Source: Desulfuromonas acetoxidans DSM 684
Lineage (GTDB): Bacteria; Desulfobacterota; Desulfuromonadia; Desulfuromonadales; Desulfuromonadaceae
DNA: 64,000 bases
Reading direction: 5' to 3'
Assembly: GCF_000167355.1 (NCBI RefSeq)
Contig: NZ_AAEW02000007.1
Span: forward strand, 151,891-215,890
The notes under the pieces were generated by a model. The model did no database searches and had not been told where the DNA came from. It saw nothing but the letters and a program-made list of their open reading frames with translations. Numbering within the stretch: the stretch's first letter is position 1; every line of letters starts with the position of its first letter. A program made the position numbers and the translations under genes. Below are positions 1 through 7,995 of the stretch, in pieces.

Positions 1-2
1 AA

Positions 3-170
3 GAGACCCCATCAAACAAGATTAAACTTCAAGAAAGCTTCGAGATAAGCCTTTCGATTGCCACCGGTGTGATCGAAATCGACGACAGCAGTCGTCGGGC
101 CTTTGTGTTCCAACGAGGCGACACCTCTTTTGCGCTGTACGCCGACAAACAGATCAATATCGAAATTTAG
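3..170 (+). CDS. C-terminal end of an unidentified protein (5' partial)
   Basis: The frame is open from the window edge to a TAG at 168-170. It encodes about 55 residues of mixed, globular-looking sequence (ending ADKQINIEI) with no stop, whereas the other two plus frames stop early. I do not recognise the family. The stop codon abuts the left arm of the ~155 bp palindromic repeat, so the repeat may have supplied or replaced the original 3' end. The start and most of the gene lie outside the window. Confidence 0.45.
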   Translation, partial: ETPSNKIKLQESFEISLSIATGVIEIDDSSRRAFVFQRGDTSFALYADKQINIEI

Positions 171-326
171 CAGGCTGTTGAAAAACAGCCTGTGGAGCCC
201 ATGGATGGGCAACCAAAATCAAGGACAGGTTTTCAAATCCTTGATTTTGTAAGCAAGACGGAAATCGCATTTTCGACTTGCGTCATTGAAAAGGCCCCGG
301 ATGGGACTTTTTCAACATCCTGTTAG
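171..326. repeat. ~155 bp imperfect palindromic repeat, copy A
   Basis: The ends are inverted: it starts CAGGCTGTTGAAAAA and ends with a TTTTTCAACATCCTG-type arm. The interior contains AAAATCAAGGACAG and GCAAGACGGAAATCGCATTTTCG, which recur in copies B (5898-6040) and C (7631-7788). It has no coding capacity. It behaves like a MITE/REP-type dispersed repeat placed at gene ends. Confidence 0.8.
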
Positions 327-423
327 TCGTCACGTAGTGGTTCCCATTCTTTTCGAAATCGGTGTAGACTGAAAGCACATGAACCCTCACCATCTCCCGC
401 CAAATAAAAGGGAATCACGACCC

Positions 424-1197
424 ATGTACATTGTTGCCATCCATCACGTTCAAGGCAGTGGCGAAGAACTGGCTCGTTCTCTTGCTTGTGTCCTCGGCAT
501 CACCCCCTATGAAGCGCGTCCGCGTGTCACAACACCCGGCGGCGGCCCCGCGATTGTCACCAGTTTCGCTGCAACCGACCAGGCGCATGATTGCGCCATC
601 AAATTGCAGGCTGGCGGTTTTACCCCTGTGCTGATCGACTCCGAGCAAATGGAAACCGACCGGAGCCGCCTTCTGGTCAGACAGGTGCAATTCACCCCGG
701 AGGCGCTGCACGTTGTCACCCAGGCGGAGCAACAGATCAGCCTGCCCTATGGTGAAATCAACCTGTTGCTGCGCGGTGCCGGTATCATCAGCACCATTGA
801 ACTTGAAACCACGACGAAGAAAAAGTTTGCTCTGGGTCGGGCCGTGGCCACCGGTGGACTGATGATGCGCAAAAAAGTTAAAACCGTCACCGCAACGGCC
901 AATCAGGACCGCGAGCCATTCTGTCATCTCTACACCACCGGACAGCCCCCGCTGGTGCTGCGACAAGCCGACCTCGATTATTCTACCCTGGGCGAAAACC
1001 GCCAGATCAGTCGTGATGCCAATTTCACCTGGATCTGCACAGAACTGCGCCACCGCTGCACAAACGCACTCTGGGATGATCGCCTGCAAACCCGACCCGG
1101 CCTTGCTCAAGTGTTAGGTCCGTCCTTCGATCCCGAGCGCCACCTTGATCTGGCCATTACTCTAATTGCTCAATCACTACTCCAGCCCTCTGGCTGA
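424..1197 (+). CDS. Conserved hypothetical protein
   Basis: About 257 residues, soluble, with no signal peptide or membrane segment. The N-terminal ~70 residues read like a small alpha/beta module (VLGITPYEARPRV, then a glycine-rich PGGGPAIV turn). The central part holds a basic stretch (TTKKKFALGRAVATGG) and the C-terminus an alpha-helical tail with WICTELRHRC. I do not recognise a family. An upstream ATG at 379 would add 15 residues; I prefer 424 because AAAGGGAA precedes it at a usual distance. The GFA-like gene follows after 20 bp, so the two are probably cotranscribed. Confidence 0.7.
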   Translation: MYIVAIHHVQGSGEELARSLACVLGITPYEARPRVTTPGGGPAIVTSFAATDQAHDCAIKLQAGGFTPVLIDSEQMETDRSRLLVRQVQFTPEALHVVTQAEQQISLPYGEINLLLRGAGIISTIELETTTKKKFALGRAVATGGLMMRKKVKTVTATANQDREPFCHLYTTGQPPLVLRQADLDYSTLGENRQISRDANFTWICTELRHRCTNALWDDRLQTRPGLAQVLGPSFDPERHLDLAITLIAQSLLQPSG

Positions 1198-1217
1198 CAA
1201 CAAAAACAGGAGTCGAA

Positions 1218-1622
1218 ATGGACACCAAAACCACCGGATCATGTCTGTGCGGTGAAGTCACTTTTGAAATAACCGGCCCGTTCACAACGTTCTTTCTCTG
1301 TCATTGTGAGCGCTGTCGTAAAGACACTGGTTCTGCCCATGCTTCCAACCTCTTTTCTACATCAGCCAAACTGACCTGGCTTAGCGGAGAAAATAAAGTC
1401 ACAACCTTCACCCTGCCGGAAACACGCCACAGTAAAAGTTTTTGCACCATCTGCGGGTCTGCTTTGCCCATCCAACTCAATGAAAAGCTGATCCAGGTTC
1501 CTGCCGGCTGCCTGGACAGTGATGTGACCATGCGCCCCACAGCGCACATTTTTCTTTCCGACAAAGCCAACTGGGATCACGATCTGGACACCGTTGCCAA
1601 GTTTGACGCTTTGCCACACTAA
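1218..1622 (+). CDS. GFA-family (glutathione-dependent formaldehyde-activating enzyme-like) zinc protein
   Basis: 134 residues, the usual length for a single-domain GFA/CENP-V protein. Zinc ligands are visible in order: CLCGEV (about residue 9), CHCERCRK (about 28-35) and FCTICGSALP (about 73-82). The family fold binds two zincs. Some members act on S-hydroxymethylglutathione but most have no assigned substrate, so the enzymatic role here is open. The start is set by AGGAG 7 bp upstream of the ATG. It follows the hypothetical gene closely. Confidence 0.88.
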   Translation: MDTKTTGSCLCGEVTFEITGPFTTFFLCHCERCRKDTGSAHASNLFSTSAKLTWLSGENKVTTFTLPETRHSKSFCTICGSALPIQLNEKLIQVPAGCLDSDVTMRPTAHIFLSDKANWDHDLDTVAKFDALPH

Positions 1623-1697
1623 GAACCCATTTCATACGCTTGACGAACAAATGAGCACCTGTTAGCGTACGAAAAACAACAGAAAGGAGTTATTGAC

Positions 1698-1786
1698 ATG
1701 GAGATTGTGAGTTTGTCTGGGGCAAAGAGAGGACGCGTGGCTTAACGCTCGCGATTCACCTGCCCACACCCTCCACCTCTTTGCCC
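1698..1786 (+). promoter_or_regulatory. Leader mini-ORF (15 codons) with overlapping hairpin upstream of rsgA
   Basis: AAAGGAG is followed by an ATG at 1698 and a 15-codon ORF ending at 1745 (MEIVSLSGAKRGRVA). Within and after it lies an inverted repeat: GGGCAAAGAG at 1720-1729 pairs with CTCTTTGCCC at 1777-1786. The good ribosome site in front of so short an ORF, overlapping one arm of the hairpin, is the arrangement of a translation-coupled leader. It lies 116 bp before the rsgA start. No function is proven; it may also be a repeat remnant. Confidence 0.35.
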
Positions 1787-1902
1787 GGTTGACGCCGGGT
1801 TTCAAAGCAAAAATCAGAAACCCACTTCATTTGTGCAGACGACACAGTAAGACACTATTCCTGCGCCTGCAGAACGCCACTCACGTATCAAAAGGGGTTT
1901 CC

Positions 1903-2982
1903 ATGTCTTACGACACTAACTCACCGGTAAAATCACTCCCACAACTGGGATGGAGTCATTTTTTTCAACAACAACTCGACCTCTATGAATGGGAAAACAC
2001 CCTTCCCTGTCGCGTCGCCGCAGTCCATGGCCAGCACATTGATGTGTTCTCCAATCACGGCCAACACCAACTCAGCCTACCCGGATCATGGCAGCAGTTA
2101 GACATCATTGACCGCCCTACAGTAGGTGACTGGCTGCTTGTGGAGCACGACACGCTGAAACCTCAACGCTTGCTACAACGCACCAGCTTGTTTCGCCGCA
2201 AAGCCGCCGGTTTAGAGGCAAAGCAACAACTTATTGCCGCCAACATCGACACGCTGTTTATCGTCACCTCCTGTAATCAGGACTTCAACCCATCGCGCCT
2301 GGAACGCTATCTGGCGCTGGCTTACGATGCTGAAATGCAGCCGATTGTCGTACTGACCAAAACAGACCTGGTGAACGATGTATCGCCCTTTATCACTGAG
2401 GCACGCAGCCTGAAACACGATCTGCTGGTTGAAGCCGTCAATAGCCTTGACCACCACTCCTGCGAAGCACTTCTCACCTGGTGCGGACCCGGCCAGACCG
2501 TCGCCCTCACCGGCTCATCTGGCGTCGGCAAATCGACTCTGATAAATACCCTGTGTGGCCACTCGGATCAGGCCACCGCCGCCATCCGCGAAGATGATGC
2601 CAAAGGGCGTCACACAACCACAGCGCGATCACTGCATTTCCTGCCCGAGGGCGGCATTCTCATCGATAATCCGGGTATGCGCGAACTGCAACTGGCCGAC
2701 TGTGAGGACGGCATTGCCAACCTGTTTGAGGAGATCGAGCAATTGGCTCGAAACTGCAAGTTTAACGATTGCAGCCACCAGGGCGAACACGGTTGTGCCG
2801 TGAGCAAAGCCGTGGAAAGTGGCTCACTCGAACCGCGCAGACTGAGCAGTTACCTCAAACTCAAGGCCGAGCAACAAAGGAACAGTGAGACGATTGCTGA
2901 ACGACGTAGCCGAGAAAAAAGCTTTCGCAAGATGTGTCGCACTGTTACATCCGACAAACGTAAGCGGCAGGAGGATCATTGA
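1903..2982 (+). CDS. rsgA: Ribosome small-subunit-dependent GTPase RsgA (YjeQ/EngC)
   Basis: 359 residues. RsgA is a circularly permuted GTPase that helps the late maturation of the 30S subunit. The N-terminal part is the OB-fold (CRVAAVHGQHIDVFS, DWLLVE). Permuted G motifs follow: G4 as LTKTDL, G1 P-loop GSSGVGKSTL, switch threonines in GRHTTTA, G3 as DNPGM. The C-terminal zinc knuckle has CKFNDCSHQGEHGC, and the protein ends in a basic helix. The frame extends upstream to 1789, but AAAGGGG before the ATG at 1903 and the start of family similarity favour 1903. A strong terminator follows at 3005. Confidence 0.96.
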   Translation: MSYDTNSPVKSLPQLGWSHFFQQQLDLYEWENTLPCRVAAVHGQHIDVFSNHGQHQLSLPGSWQQLDIIDRPTVGDWLLVEHDTLKPQRLLQRTSLFRRKAAGLEAKQQLIAANIDTLFIVTSCNQDFNPSRLERYLALAYDAEMQPIVVLTKTDLVNDVSPFITEARSLKHDLLVEAVNSLDHHSCEALLTWCGPGQTVALTGSSGVGKSTLINTLCGHSDQATAAIREDDAKGRHTTTARSLHFLPEGGILIDNPGMRELQLADCEDGIANLFEEIEQLARNCKFNDCSHQGEHGCAVSKAVESGSLEPRRLSSYLKLKAEQQRNSETIAERRSREKSFRKMCRTVTSDKRKRQEDH

Positions 2983-3004
2983 TAAAATAAGGCACAAACA
3001 AAAA

Positions 3005-3033
3005 GCCCGGACTCTTGCATTGAGAGTCCGGGC
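3005..3033. terminator. Bidirectional intrinsic terminator between rsgA and the convergent secreted-protein gene
   Basis: An 11 bp perfect stem, GCCCGGACTCT (3005-3015) with AGAGTCCGGGC (3023-3033), and a 7-nt loop. It is flanked by AAAAA on the left (T5 for minus-strand transcripts) and by GTTGTTTCTT on the right. Confidence 0.9.
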
Positions 3034-3064
3034 GTTGTTTCTTGAACGATAAAATTCTGGCGAA

Positions 3065-3502
3065 CTATTTACCCAAGAAACCACCCAGGGCAGATTTGGT
3101 TTTCTCGTTAGCGCTGTCAATGGTCGAATTCGATGTCTCTGAAGCCGCATCAGATGCACTATCCACGTAGCCATCCACCATTGATGTCGCTGTTGATTCA
3201 GCCGTCTCAGCAGTGTTTTCTGTACCAACATAGCTGTTCAAAACGGATTTCGTCTTAGTGTTGGCGCTGTCAATCGTGCTATCCGCGGCGTCGGCAGCTT
3301 TTTGCGTTGTGGCATCAACAAGTCCATCCACGACACTGGTGGTCGAAGTGGTCGCACTATCCGCAACAGAAGTCGCCGAATCGGTCACCGCCGCCGTCGA
3401 ACTGTCCACCAGACTTTGCGCTGTGGTCGTTGCTGTACTCGCCCAACAACTGCCTGCCACACCAAATAACATGGTCATCAAAACAACAACTTTTTTGTTC
3501 AT
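3065..3502 (-). CDS. Small secreted repetitive Ala/Ser/Thr-rich protein
   Basis: 145 residues. The signal peptide is at 1-22 (MNKKVVVLMTMLFGVAGSCWAS, cleavage after the Ala region). The mature part is Ser/Thr/Ala/Asp rich and internally duplicated: a unit with VDGLVD...DSTIDSANTKTKSVL is followed by VDGYVD...NSTIDSANEKTKSAL. Composition and repeats suggest an extended or helical extracytoplasmic protein. I do not recognise a family and assign no function. It is monocistronic, with the shared terminator downstream. Confidence 0.75.
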   Translation of the reverse strand: MNKKVVVLMTMLFGVAGSCWASTATTTAQSLVDSSTAAVTDSATSVADSATTSTTSVVDGLVDATTQKAADAADSTIDSANTKTKSVLNSYVGTENTAETAESTATSMVDGYVDSASDAASETSNSTIDSANEKTKSALGGFLGK

Positions 3503-3629
3503 AACAGTGTCCTCTCATTGCACATAATAATGATCTCTATTCGCTGAGCCATGCACTCAATTAAAAAATCGAACAGATCAATATCAGGATTCAGTTAATA
3601 AATACAATGAATTATTCAAGAAAACAATT

Positions 3630-3986
3630 TCAGGAAGGAGAAACAGGCCTCTTAGATTTCGGCAGCCCCTGAACCACCAGATCATACGAATCATCAATCA
3701 TCGAAAAGATCTCATCGTCAGCAATCGAACCGTCAAGAATCACCGTATTCCAGTGGCGCTTATTCATGTGATAGCCGGGGATGATTGCGGGAAACAACTC
3801 GCGCAAAACCTCCGCTTTATCAGGGTCGCATTTCAAATTTATCCGCAACGGATCACCATGAATATTCAACAAAGCAAACATTTTGCCGCAAACCTTCAGC
3901 ACCAATGTCTCTTCATCGAAAGGGAAGGTTTCAACGGCTGCTGGTTTGGATAACAGGTAGCTGCGTAAGGTTTCGAAATTCATCAT
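3630..3986 (-). CDS. YjbR/MmcQ-family protein
   Basis: 118 residues, the family's usual length. The layout is typical: N-terminal helix MNFETLRSYLLSKPA, then TFPFDEETLVLKVCGKMFAL, then LRINLKCDPDKAEVLRE and the conserved PGYHMNKRHWNTVIL. YjbR proteins have a double-wing fold and are proposed to bind DNA, but the role is unproven. ATG codons at 3983 and 3986 are both possible. It starts only 4 bp after the stop of the zinc-ribbon/TM2 gene and is probably in one transcript with it. Confidence 0.85.
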   Translation of the reverse strand: MMNFETLRSYLLSKPAAVETFPFDEETLVLKVCGKMFALLNIHGDPLRINLKCDPDKAEVLRELFPAIIPGYHMNKRHWNTVILDGSIADDEIFSMIDDSYDLVVQGLPKSKRPVSPS

Positions 3987-3990
3987 CAAC

Positions 3991-4935
3991 CTACTTCACA
4001 AAATAAAACCCAGGCGACAACAGCTCAACACCAACTTCACCGGTCAGCTCTTCCTTTATCTGAGCTTTGTCCGCCTCAACAACTTCAACATCATTATCAT
4101 TCACCAAATATGCTTTGTTACCATGCTCAGAAAAGCTGATCAGTTGATAGTCATCAGTGCCAATTGGCAGGTAATAAAGAGAGACACCGTTGATCGCCTG
4201 ACAAGAAAGCTGGCTTGCGTCCATGGGCAATGTGCCGTTATCCATGTAATAGTCACTCACCCGCTGCTGGCAGGTTGTCAGTGCCGTGCTAGCCGCAACG
4301 TTACCCGCCTTCTGCCGATAAGCAACATACTGAGGAATGGCAATGGCCGCTAAAATGCCGACGATGGCGAGCAGAACAGGCACAAGCAGGACGATGAAAA
4401 TTCCACCGGTACTGGTCTCAGGATACTTCTCCTGTAACTCAGGCTCGCTCTTGCAGGCATAAATAATGAACTCAATAAACGCCACCAGCGTCGGAATATA
4501 AGTCCAAAAGAACAAGAGATACAATACCCCTTGCAGATTTTTCTTCAGATAAAATTTATGCCCACCAAGCCCACCAAGGAAAAACGTGATCACCAGCAAG
4601 GCAACCTTGTTCACCACATTACGTGGCGGAGCTACACGCACCCCACACTTCGGACAAATTTCCGCTTTAATGTGAATCTGGCTGCCACAGGTTGAGCAAA
4701 ACTTGTGCTGAGGAGCGTCTTCTGTTTCTGATGCTGCTTTCGGGCTGGCTTCAGGTTCGATAATGGGCTGCTCAGGTTGGGCAGGTGGTACAGGAGGAAC
4801 TGAGTCTGATGCAACAAAAGGAAATGCCTTCTTGCACTTTGGGCAGGTCACTGTCTTGCCATGCAACAAGGCAGGGTCACGTTCAACATCTTTACTGAAA
4901 CTACAGTGTGGACAGGTAATGGTGCAGCGACTCAT
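3991..4935 (-). CDS. Zinc-ribbon / TM2 / pilin-like membrane protein fusion
   Basis: 314 residues from an ATG preceded by AGGAGG. In order: an MJ0042-type zinc finger (CPHC...CPKCKK, about residues 7-35), a proline-rich linker, a second zinc ribbon (CSTCGSQ...CPKCGVRV, about 79-101), a TM2 domain with GGLGGHKFYLKK between two membrane spans (about 110-160), a further span with the pilin-like run GILAAIAIPQYVAYRQKAG, and a ~95-residue C-terminal domain with a Cys pair. The pilin-like segment resembles type IV pilin N-termini but is internal and lacks a leader. Probably an inner-membrane protein with the C-terminus outside; function unknown. Confidence 0.8.
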   Translation of the reverse strand: MSRCTITCPHCSFSKDVERDPALLHGKTVTCPKCKKAFPFVASDSVPPVPPAQPEQPIIEPEASPKAASETEDAPQHKFCSTCGSQIHIKAEICPKCGVRVAPPRNVVNKVALLVITFFLGGLGGHKFYLKKNLQGVLYLLFFWTYIPTLVAFIEFIIYACKSEPELQEKYPETSTGGIFIVLLVPVLLAIVGILAAIAIPQYVAYRQKAGNVAASTALTTCQQRVSDYYMDNGTLPMDASQLSCQAINGVSLYYLPIGTDDYQLISFSEHGNKAYLVNDNDVEVVEADKAQIKEELTGEVGVELLSPGFYFVK

Positions 4936-5035
4936 GTATCCTCCTGAAAAGGGAACGAAATAATTCAACACTCGCGATTACATTTGGCCCAAGCACTGAT
5001 CAATCTTTACTTCAACGGGAAAAACAGACCTTGAG

Positions 5036-5818
5036 TTATAAATAGATTTGAGGTTTTTTCGGCGTAGAGCAGTTCTTCATCAGAAACTCTCTGATCCCTT
5101 CAATCATCGGGTGATTCAAAGACCGTGCGCCCATTTTACATGCCTTCACACAGGCACAGCACATAATGCACGGTTCTGCCTGTGTTGTAACCGAATCGGC
5201 TACCGTCACAATGCCAACAGGGCACACCTCAGCACAGGTCCCGCAAAGCGTACATTTTTCAGCATCTGTTTCCGGCGCGATTCCACCAAACGCCACCCTG
5301 TCCCGGTAAGGGTGATTGCCGTCAATGACGGGCGTATCAAAACAATCCCGTTCAATTTTGTCTACAATCTGTTGTCCAAAAGACTCCGCCAGACTCAAAT
5401 CATTCGCATCAGGTCGACCTACGGCAACAGGATGCGATGAGGTCGCATAGGAATGCTCACCAATAAAAGCCCCAGCCGCAACCACGTTAAAGCCCTTTTC
5501 AGAGGTGATGTCCTGCAACTCAACCAAGGCATCTTCAAATTCACGGTTGCCATACAGAGCCACTAAAATAGTGGGAATCTGGTTCGCTGAAAAATTCGCC
5601 AGCCTGTCCAGGCAACCAACAGGCACACGCCCTGCGTAAACAGGGATACCAATAACTGCAATACCTTCCGACAAGAACTGTTCCTGCGGTGTCTGAGAGA
5701 GCGTTAAATCGTAACGACTGATTTTTTCAGCCGCCATCCCTGCGGCAATCGCGTCGATAACTTTGCGCGTGGTTCCGGTCGGTGAAAAGTAGATAAGATG
5801 AACATGGTTTATTTTCAT
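5036..5818 (-). CDS. EFR1-type flavodoxin-ferredoxin protein
   Basis: 260 residues. The N-terminal flavodoxin-like domain has the FMN phosphate loop FSPTGTTRKV (about residues 11-20), then GIPVYAGRVP and ALYGNREFED. The C-terminal ferredoxin domain carries two 4Fe-4S motifs: CTLCGTCAEVCPVG and CIMCCACVKACKMG. Proteins of this layout are annotated as EFR1-family ferrodoxins and probably pass electrons between an FMN and clusters; the partner is unknown. The frame runs upstream to 5938 into the palindromic repeat, but family similarity begins at MKINHVHLIYFSP. Monocistronic. Confidence 0.9.
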   Translation of the reverse strand: MKINHVHLIYFSPTGTTRKVIDAIAAGMAAEKISRYDLTLSQTPQEQFLSEGIAVIGIPVYAGRVPVGCLDRLANFSANQIPTILVALYGNREFEDALVELQDITSEKGFNVVAAGAFIGEHSYATSSHPVAVGRPDANDLSLAESFGQQIVDKIERDCFDTPVIDGNHPYRDRVAFGGIAPETDAEKCTLCGTCAEVCPVGIVTVADSVTTQAEPCIMCCACVKACKMGARSLNHPMIEGIREFLMKNCSTPKKPQIYL

Positions 5819-5897
5819 GGTTTTCCCTTGAAAAAACAGACGATGGATTGATTCTTTGAAAGTTAGCGTAAAATATTTTTCAACCCCTCTTCCCGAT

Positions 5898-6040
5898 CTA
5901 ACAGACTGTGGAGCCCATGGACGGGCGCCTAAAATCAAGGACAGGTTTTTAAGTGCTTAATTTTGTAAGCAAGACGGAAATCGCATTTTCGGCTTGCGTC
6001 GTTGAAAATCCCCGGACGGGACTTTTTCAACATCCTGCTA
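5898..6040. repeat. ~155 bp imperfect palindromic repeat, copy B (left arm shortened)
   Basis: It shares the interior (TGTGGAGCCCATGGACGGGC, GCAAGACGGAAATCGCATTT) and right arm (ACTTTTTCAACATCCTGCTA) with copy A. The outermost left arm is reduced. It lies between the EFR1 gene start and a decayed transposase. Confidence 0.8.
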
Positions 6041-6048
6041 AAACCCTT

Positions 6049-6461
6049 TTATCCGCGTTGAACAGCACGACGTACTGCGGAAAGAGTGTAGCACAAAGCC
6101 TTCCAAACAGCATATCCCGTCGTCAGGTAGAAACAAATGGTCACATCGCAAAGCACGGCCTTGGCGGTACTCACCTTCCGGGCCTTGCGTGCCGCACTCT
6201 TCTTATCGGCAAACAGGGATAAAACGTTATCATCGTTTACAAGACGATATTCTCCCCTTCCGATCATTTGACAATATCGGTCCCGCGATAACCTGCTAGA
6301 GCATCCACGTCCGTAACCTTACCTGCACACACCGGGTTGAGATGAATATGGCAGACAGTCCCAGCAGATATGCATCTGCCTTCACAGACAATCGATTTAT
6401 AGAGATTTTGCACGTTTTCAAAATAAACTATCAGGGGGTTGAATGGTTCTGCCCTAACCAA
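6049..6461 (-). pseudogene. Decayed REP-associated tyrosine transposase (Y1_Tnp)
   Basis: Two out-of-frame minus-strand pieces match the intact transposase at 9843-10808. The upstream piece contains LYKSIVCE, HIHLNPVCAGKVTD and DALAGY; the downstream one contains LVNDDNVLSLFADKKSAARKA fused directly to RKVSTAKAV, then TGYAVWKALCYTLSAV. Against the intact copy, the segment between ARKA and KARRVS (~90 residues) is missing and the N-terminal half with the HxH motif is gone. It is a deletion- and frameshift-ridden relic and inactive. Confidence 0.8.
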
Positions 6462-7510
6462 CTGACAAAGCGGCCGGTCGACCCTTTGGCCAATATCCGC
6501 TTAAAAGTTTCCTGATCGTAGAGATACAGGCAATGCCTGATCACAGTATAAGGGCTGAAGGTGCTTTCAGGGTTTCCTTCAATGAAATGATCGCGATACT
6601 CTTTGACGATTTTCAGGTTTTCGACCAAGCTTTTATGAAGGGCCGACTTTTGAAAACCGTTATCCAACCGCAGTATATCCTGGACAAAGTTATCAACCTT
6701 GTAGTCTTCAAACTCAAAATCCTTGAAGAAATGCCCGGCGACCCGCAGAAAATGGAAAACATTGAACGCTTTTCCACCGGTTTCCGTTGCAGCGGACCCT
6801 GGAGCTTCACAGTTGTCTTCAAGAACATCGCCGAGCGGCGAAACTGTCGCCTGTTGGATCAACTCGGTGGTGGCGTTGCGGATCTCTTTAAATTCTCGGT
6901 CGGCCAGCTCGAACAGGGCGGAAAGAACATTGATCCTGCGCTTAAGATCATTGGGGATCGATTTCTTGTATTTGATTTTGTGGTCCAGCACACTCCAAGC
7001 GTCCTGAATCAATGACCTGATCTGAACTTCAAAGGGATACTCTGCAAATGGCTGATTTTTGGGCAAGGCAGCCATCTCTTTGGCAAACGACAGATCCATA
7101 TGCAACCCTTTATAACCGAACAAATCCTCGGTGCTCTCAATAGCCGCGATTTTATCCGAAACGTCAATGATCTTGAAATGATTCTTCAAGAGTTTCGAGA
7201 CGTCCGCAATCTGGTCTTCATAGAGACAGACGATGCGAAGCCCAATCAAATCAGAGAGATAGTTTTTGATCTCATAGGGCTGGTCAGCTGCTTCGAGTTT
7301 GTCTTGGTATTTGCGCTGAAACTTTTTAATGCACTCTTCTTTATTCTTGACCCGGCCTTCGACCTTAGTCACTTCGCCGACATCAGCCTGTTTAATCAGT
7401 GATTTGATCACACTGATATAAGCGTTTTTGGCCTCCTCAAAAAGGGGCCTGTTGTTCTCGTAATATTTTGTAAAATTATGCTTTTCAAGCTCGAAATCCA
7501 GAGAGGCCAA
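6431..7510 (-). CDS. RelA/SpoT-domain (alarmone synthetase-like) protein
   Basis: 359 residues. The RelA/SpoT nucleotidyltransferase domain spans about 20-190: the ATP-side segment GRVKNKEECIKKFQRK, DLIGLRIVCLYEDQ with the conserved Asp, the G-loop GYKGLHMDL, and EVQIRSLIQDAWSVLDHKIKYK with the Glu-Gln-Arg catalytic signature. The C-terminal ~150 residues are helical and not a TGS/ACT region. There is no HD hydrolase domain. It could make (p)ppGpp-like nucleotides or, like toxSAS/CapRel relatives, modify another target; sequence alone does not decide. AAGGAG precedes an in-frame TTG at 7510, which I prefer to the ATG at 7540. It stands alone between palindromic repeats B and C. Confidence 0.85.
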   Translation of the reverse strand: MASLDFELEKHNFTKYYENNRPLFEEAKNAYISVIKSLIKQADVGEVTKVEGRVKNKEECIKKFQRKYQDKLEAADQPYEIKNYLSDLIGLRIVCLYEDQIADVSKLLKNHFKIIDVSDKIAAIESTEDLFGYKGLHMDLSFAKEMAALPKNQPFAEYPFEVQIRSLIQDAWSVLDHKIKYKKSIPNDLKRRINVLSALFELADREFKEIRNATTELIQQATVSPLGDVLEDNCEAPGSAATETGGKAFNVFHFLRVAGHFFKDFEFEDYKVDNFVQDILRLDNGFQKSALHKSLVENLKIVKEYRDHFIEGNPESTFSPYTVIRHCLYLYDQETFKRILAKGSTGRFVSWLGQNHSTP

Positions 7511-7630
7511 TGGCAATCTCCTTTCGTGTGGTAATGACATGAAGTTGGCTGAAAAAGGTGAGCAAAGAGACTGGGAGAGGATTAAAGCTGGGATCAGGTA
7601 TATTGAAGGGATTATTACCTTTTGACCTGG

Positions 7631-7788
7631 CAGGCTGTTGAAAAACAGCCTGTGGAACCCATAGACGGGCGACCAAAATCAAGGACATATATTTTTAAGT
7701 GCTTGATTCTGTAAGCAAGACAGAAATCGCATTTTCGGCTTGCGTCTTTGAAAAGCCCCAGGATGGAACTGTTTCAACAGCCTGCTAG
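7631..7788. repeat. ~155 bp imperfect palindromic repeat, copy C
   Basis: The most symmetrical copy: CAGGCTGTTGAAAAACAG on the left, and on the right GTTTCAACAGCCTG, which is its inverted complement. The interior matches A and B. Its right edge supplies the stop codon of the small gene 7785-7922. Confidence 0.85.
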
Positions 7789-7922
7789 TCTTGGTCCAAG
7801 GTCTCCAAGGGGGTGTCTTGTGGGTCCTGCTCCAATTTACGTTTTTTCTTTTCTTCCTTTTTAGCTTTTTTTGCGAGTTCTTTCTGGCGTTTTTCATAAC
7901 CGTAATTCGGTTTTTTGGCCAT
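7785..7922 (-). CDS. Small basic protein (MAKKPNYGYEKRQKE type)
   Basis: 45 residues, starting MAKKPNYGYEKRQKE, followed by a Lys/Glu-rich helix (LAKKAKKEEKKKRK) and an acidic tail. Short proteins with this N-terminus are widespread in proteobacteria but have no known function. The terminal TAG (7785-7787) lies in the right end of palindromic repeat copy C, so the repeat has inserted at, or now forms, the 3' end. It is a single gene; an AAGGAG-like site precedes the ATG. Confidence 0.75.
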   Translation of the reverse strand: MAKKPNYGYEKRQKELAKKAKKEEKKKRKLEQDPQDTPLETLDQD

Positions 7923-7995
7923 CGCGCTGCTCCTTCTATCAGGTTGTTCGCTCACACTGCTGAAGTGAGCAGATAGTTAGCGGTCTTACTATCAA

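Noticed and set aside
415..1110. 231-codon minus-strand open frame opposite the first complete gene
   Set aside because: It is the antisense shadow of the plus-strand hypothetical gene. Composition is odd and there is no ribosome site; the plus frame has better start context and protein-like features.
171..7788. CRISPR array
   Set aside because: The three similar repeats are 2-5 kb apart, ~155 bp long and palindromic; there are no regular spacers and no cas genes.
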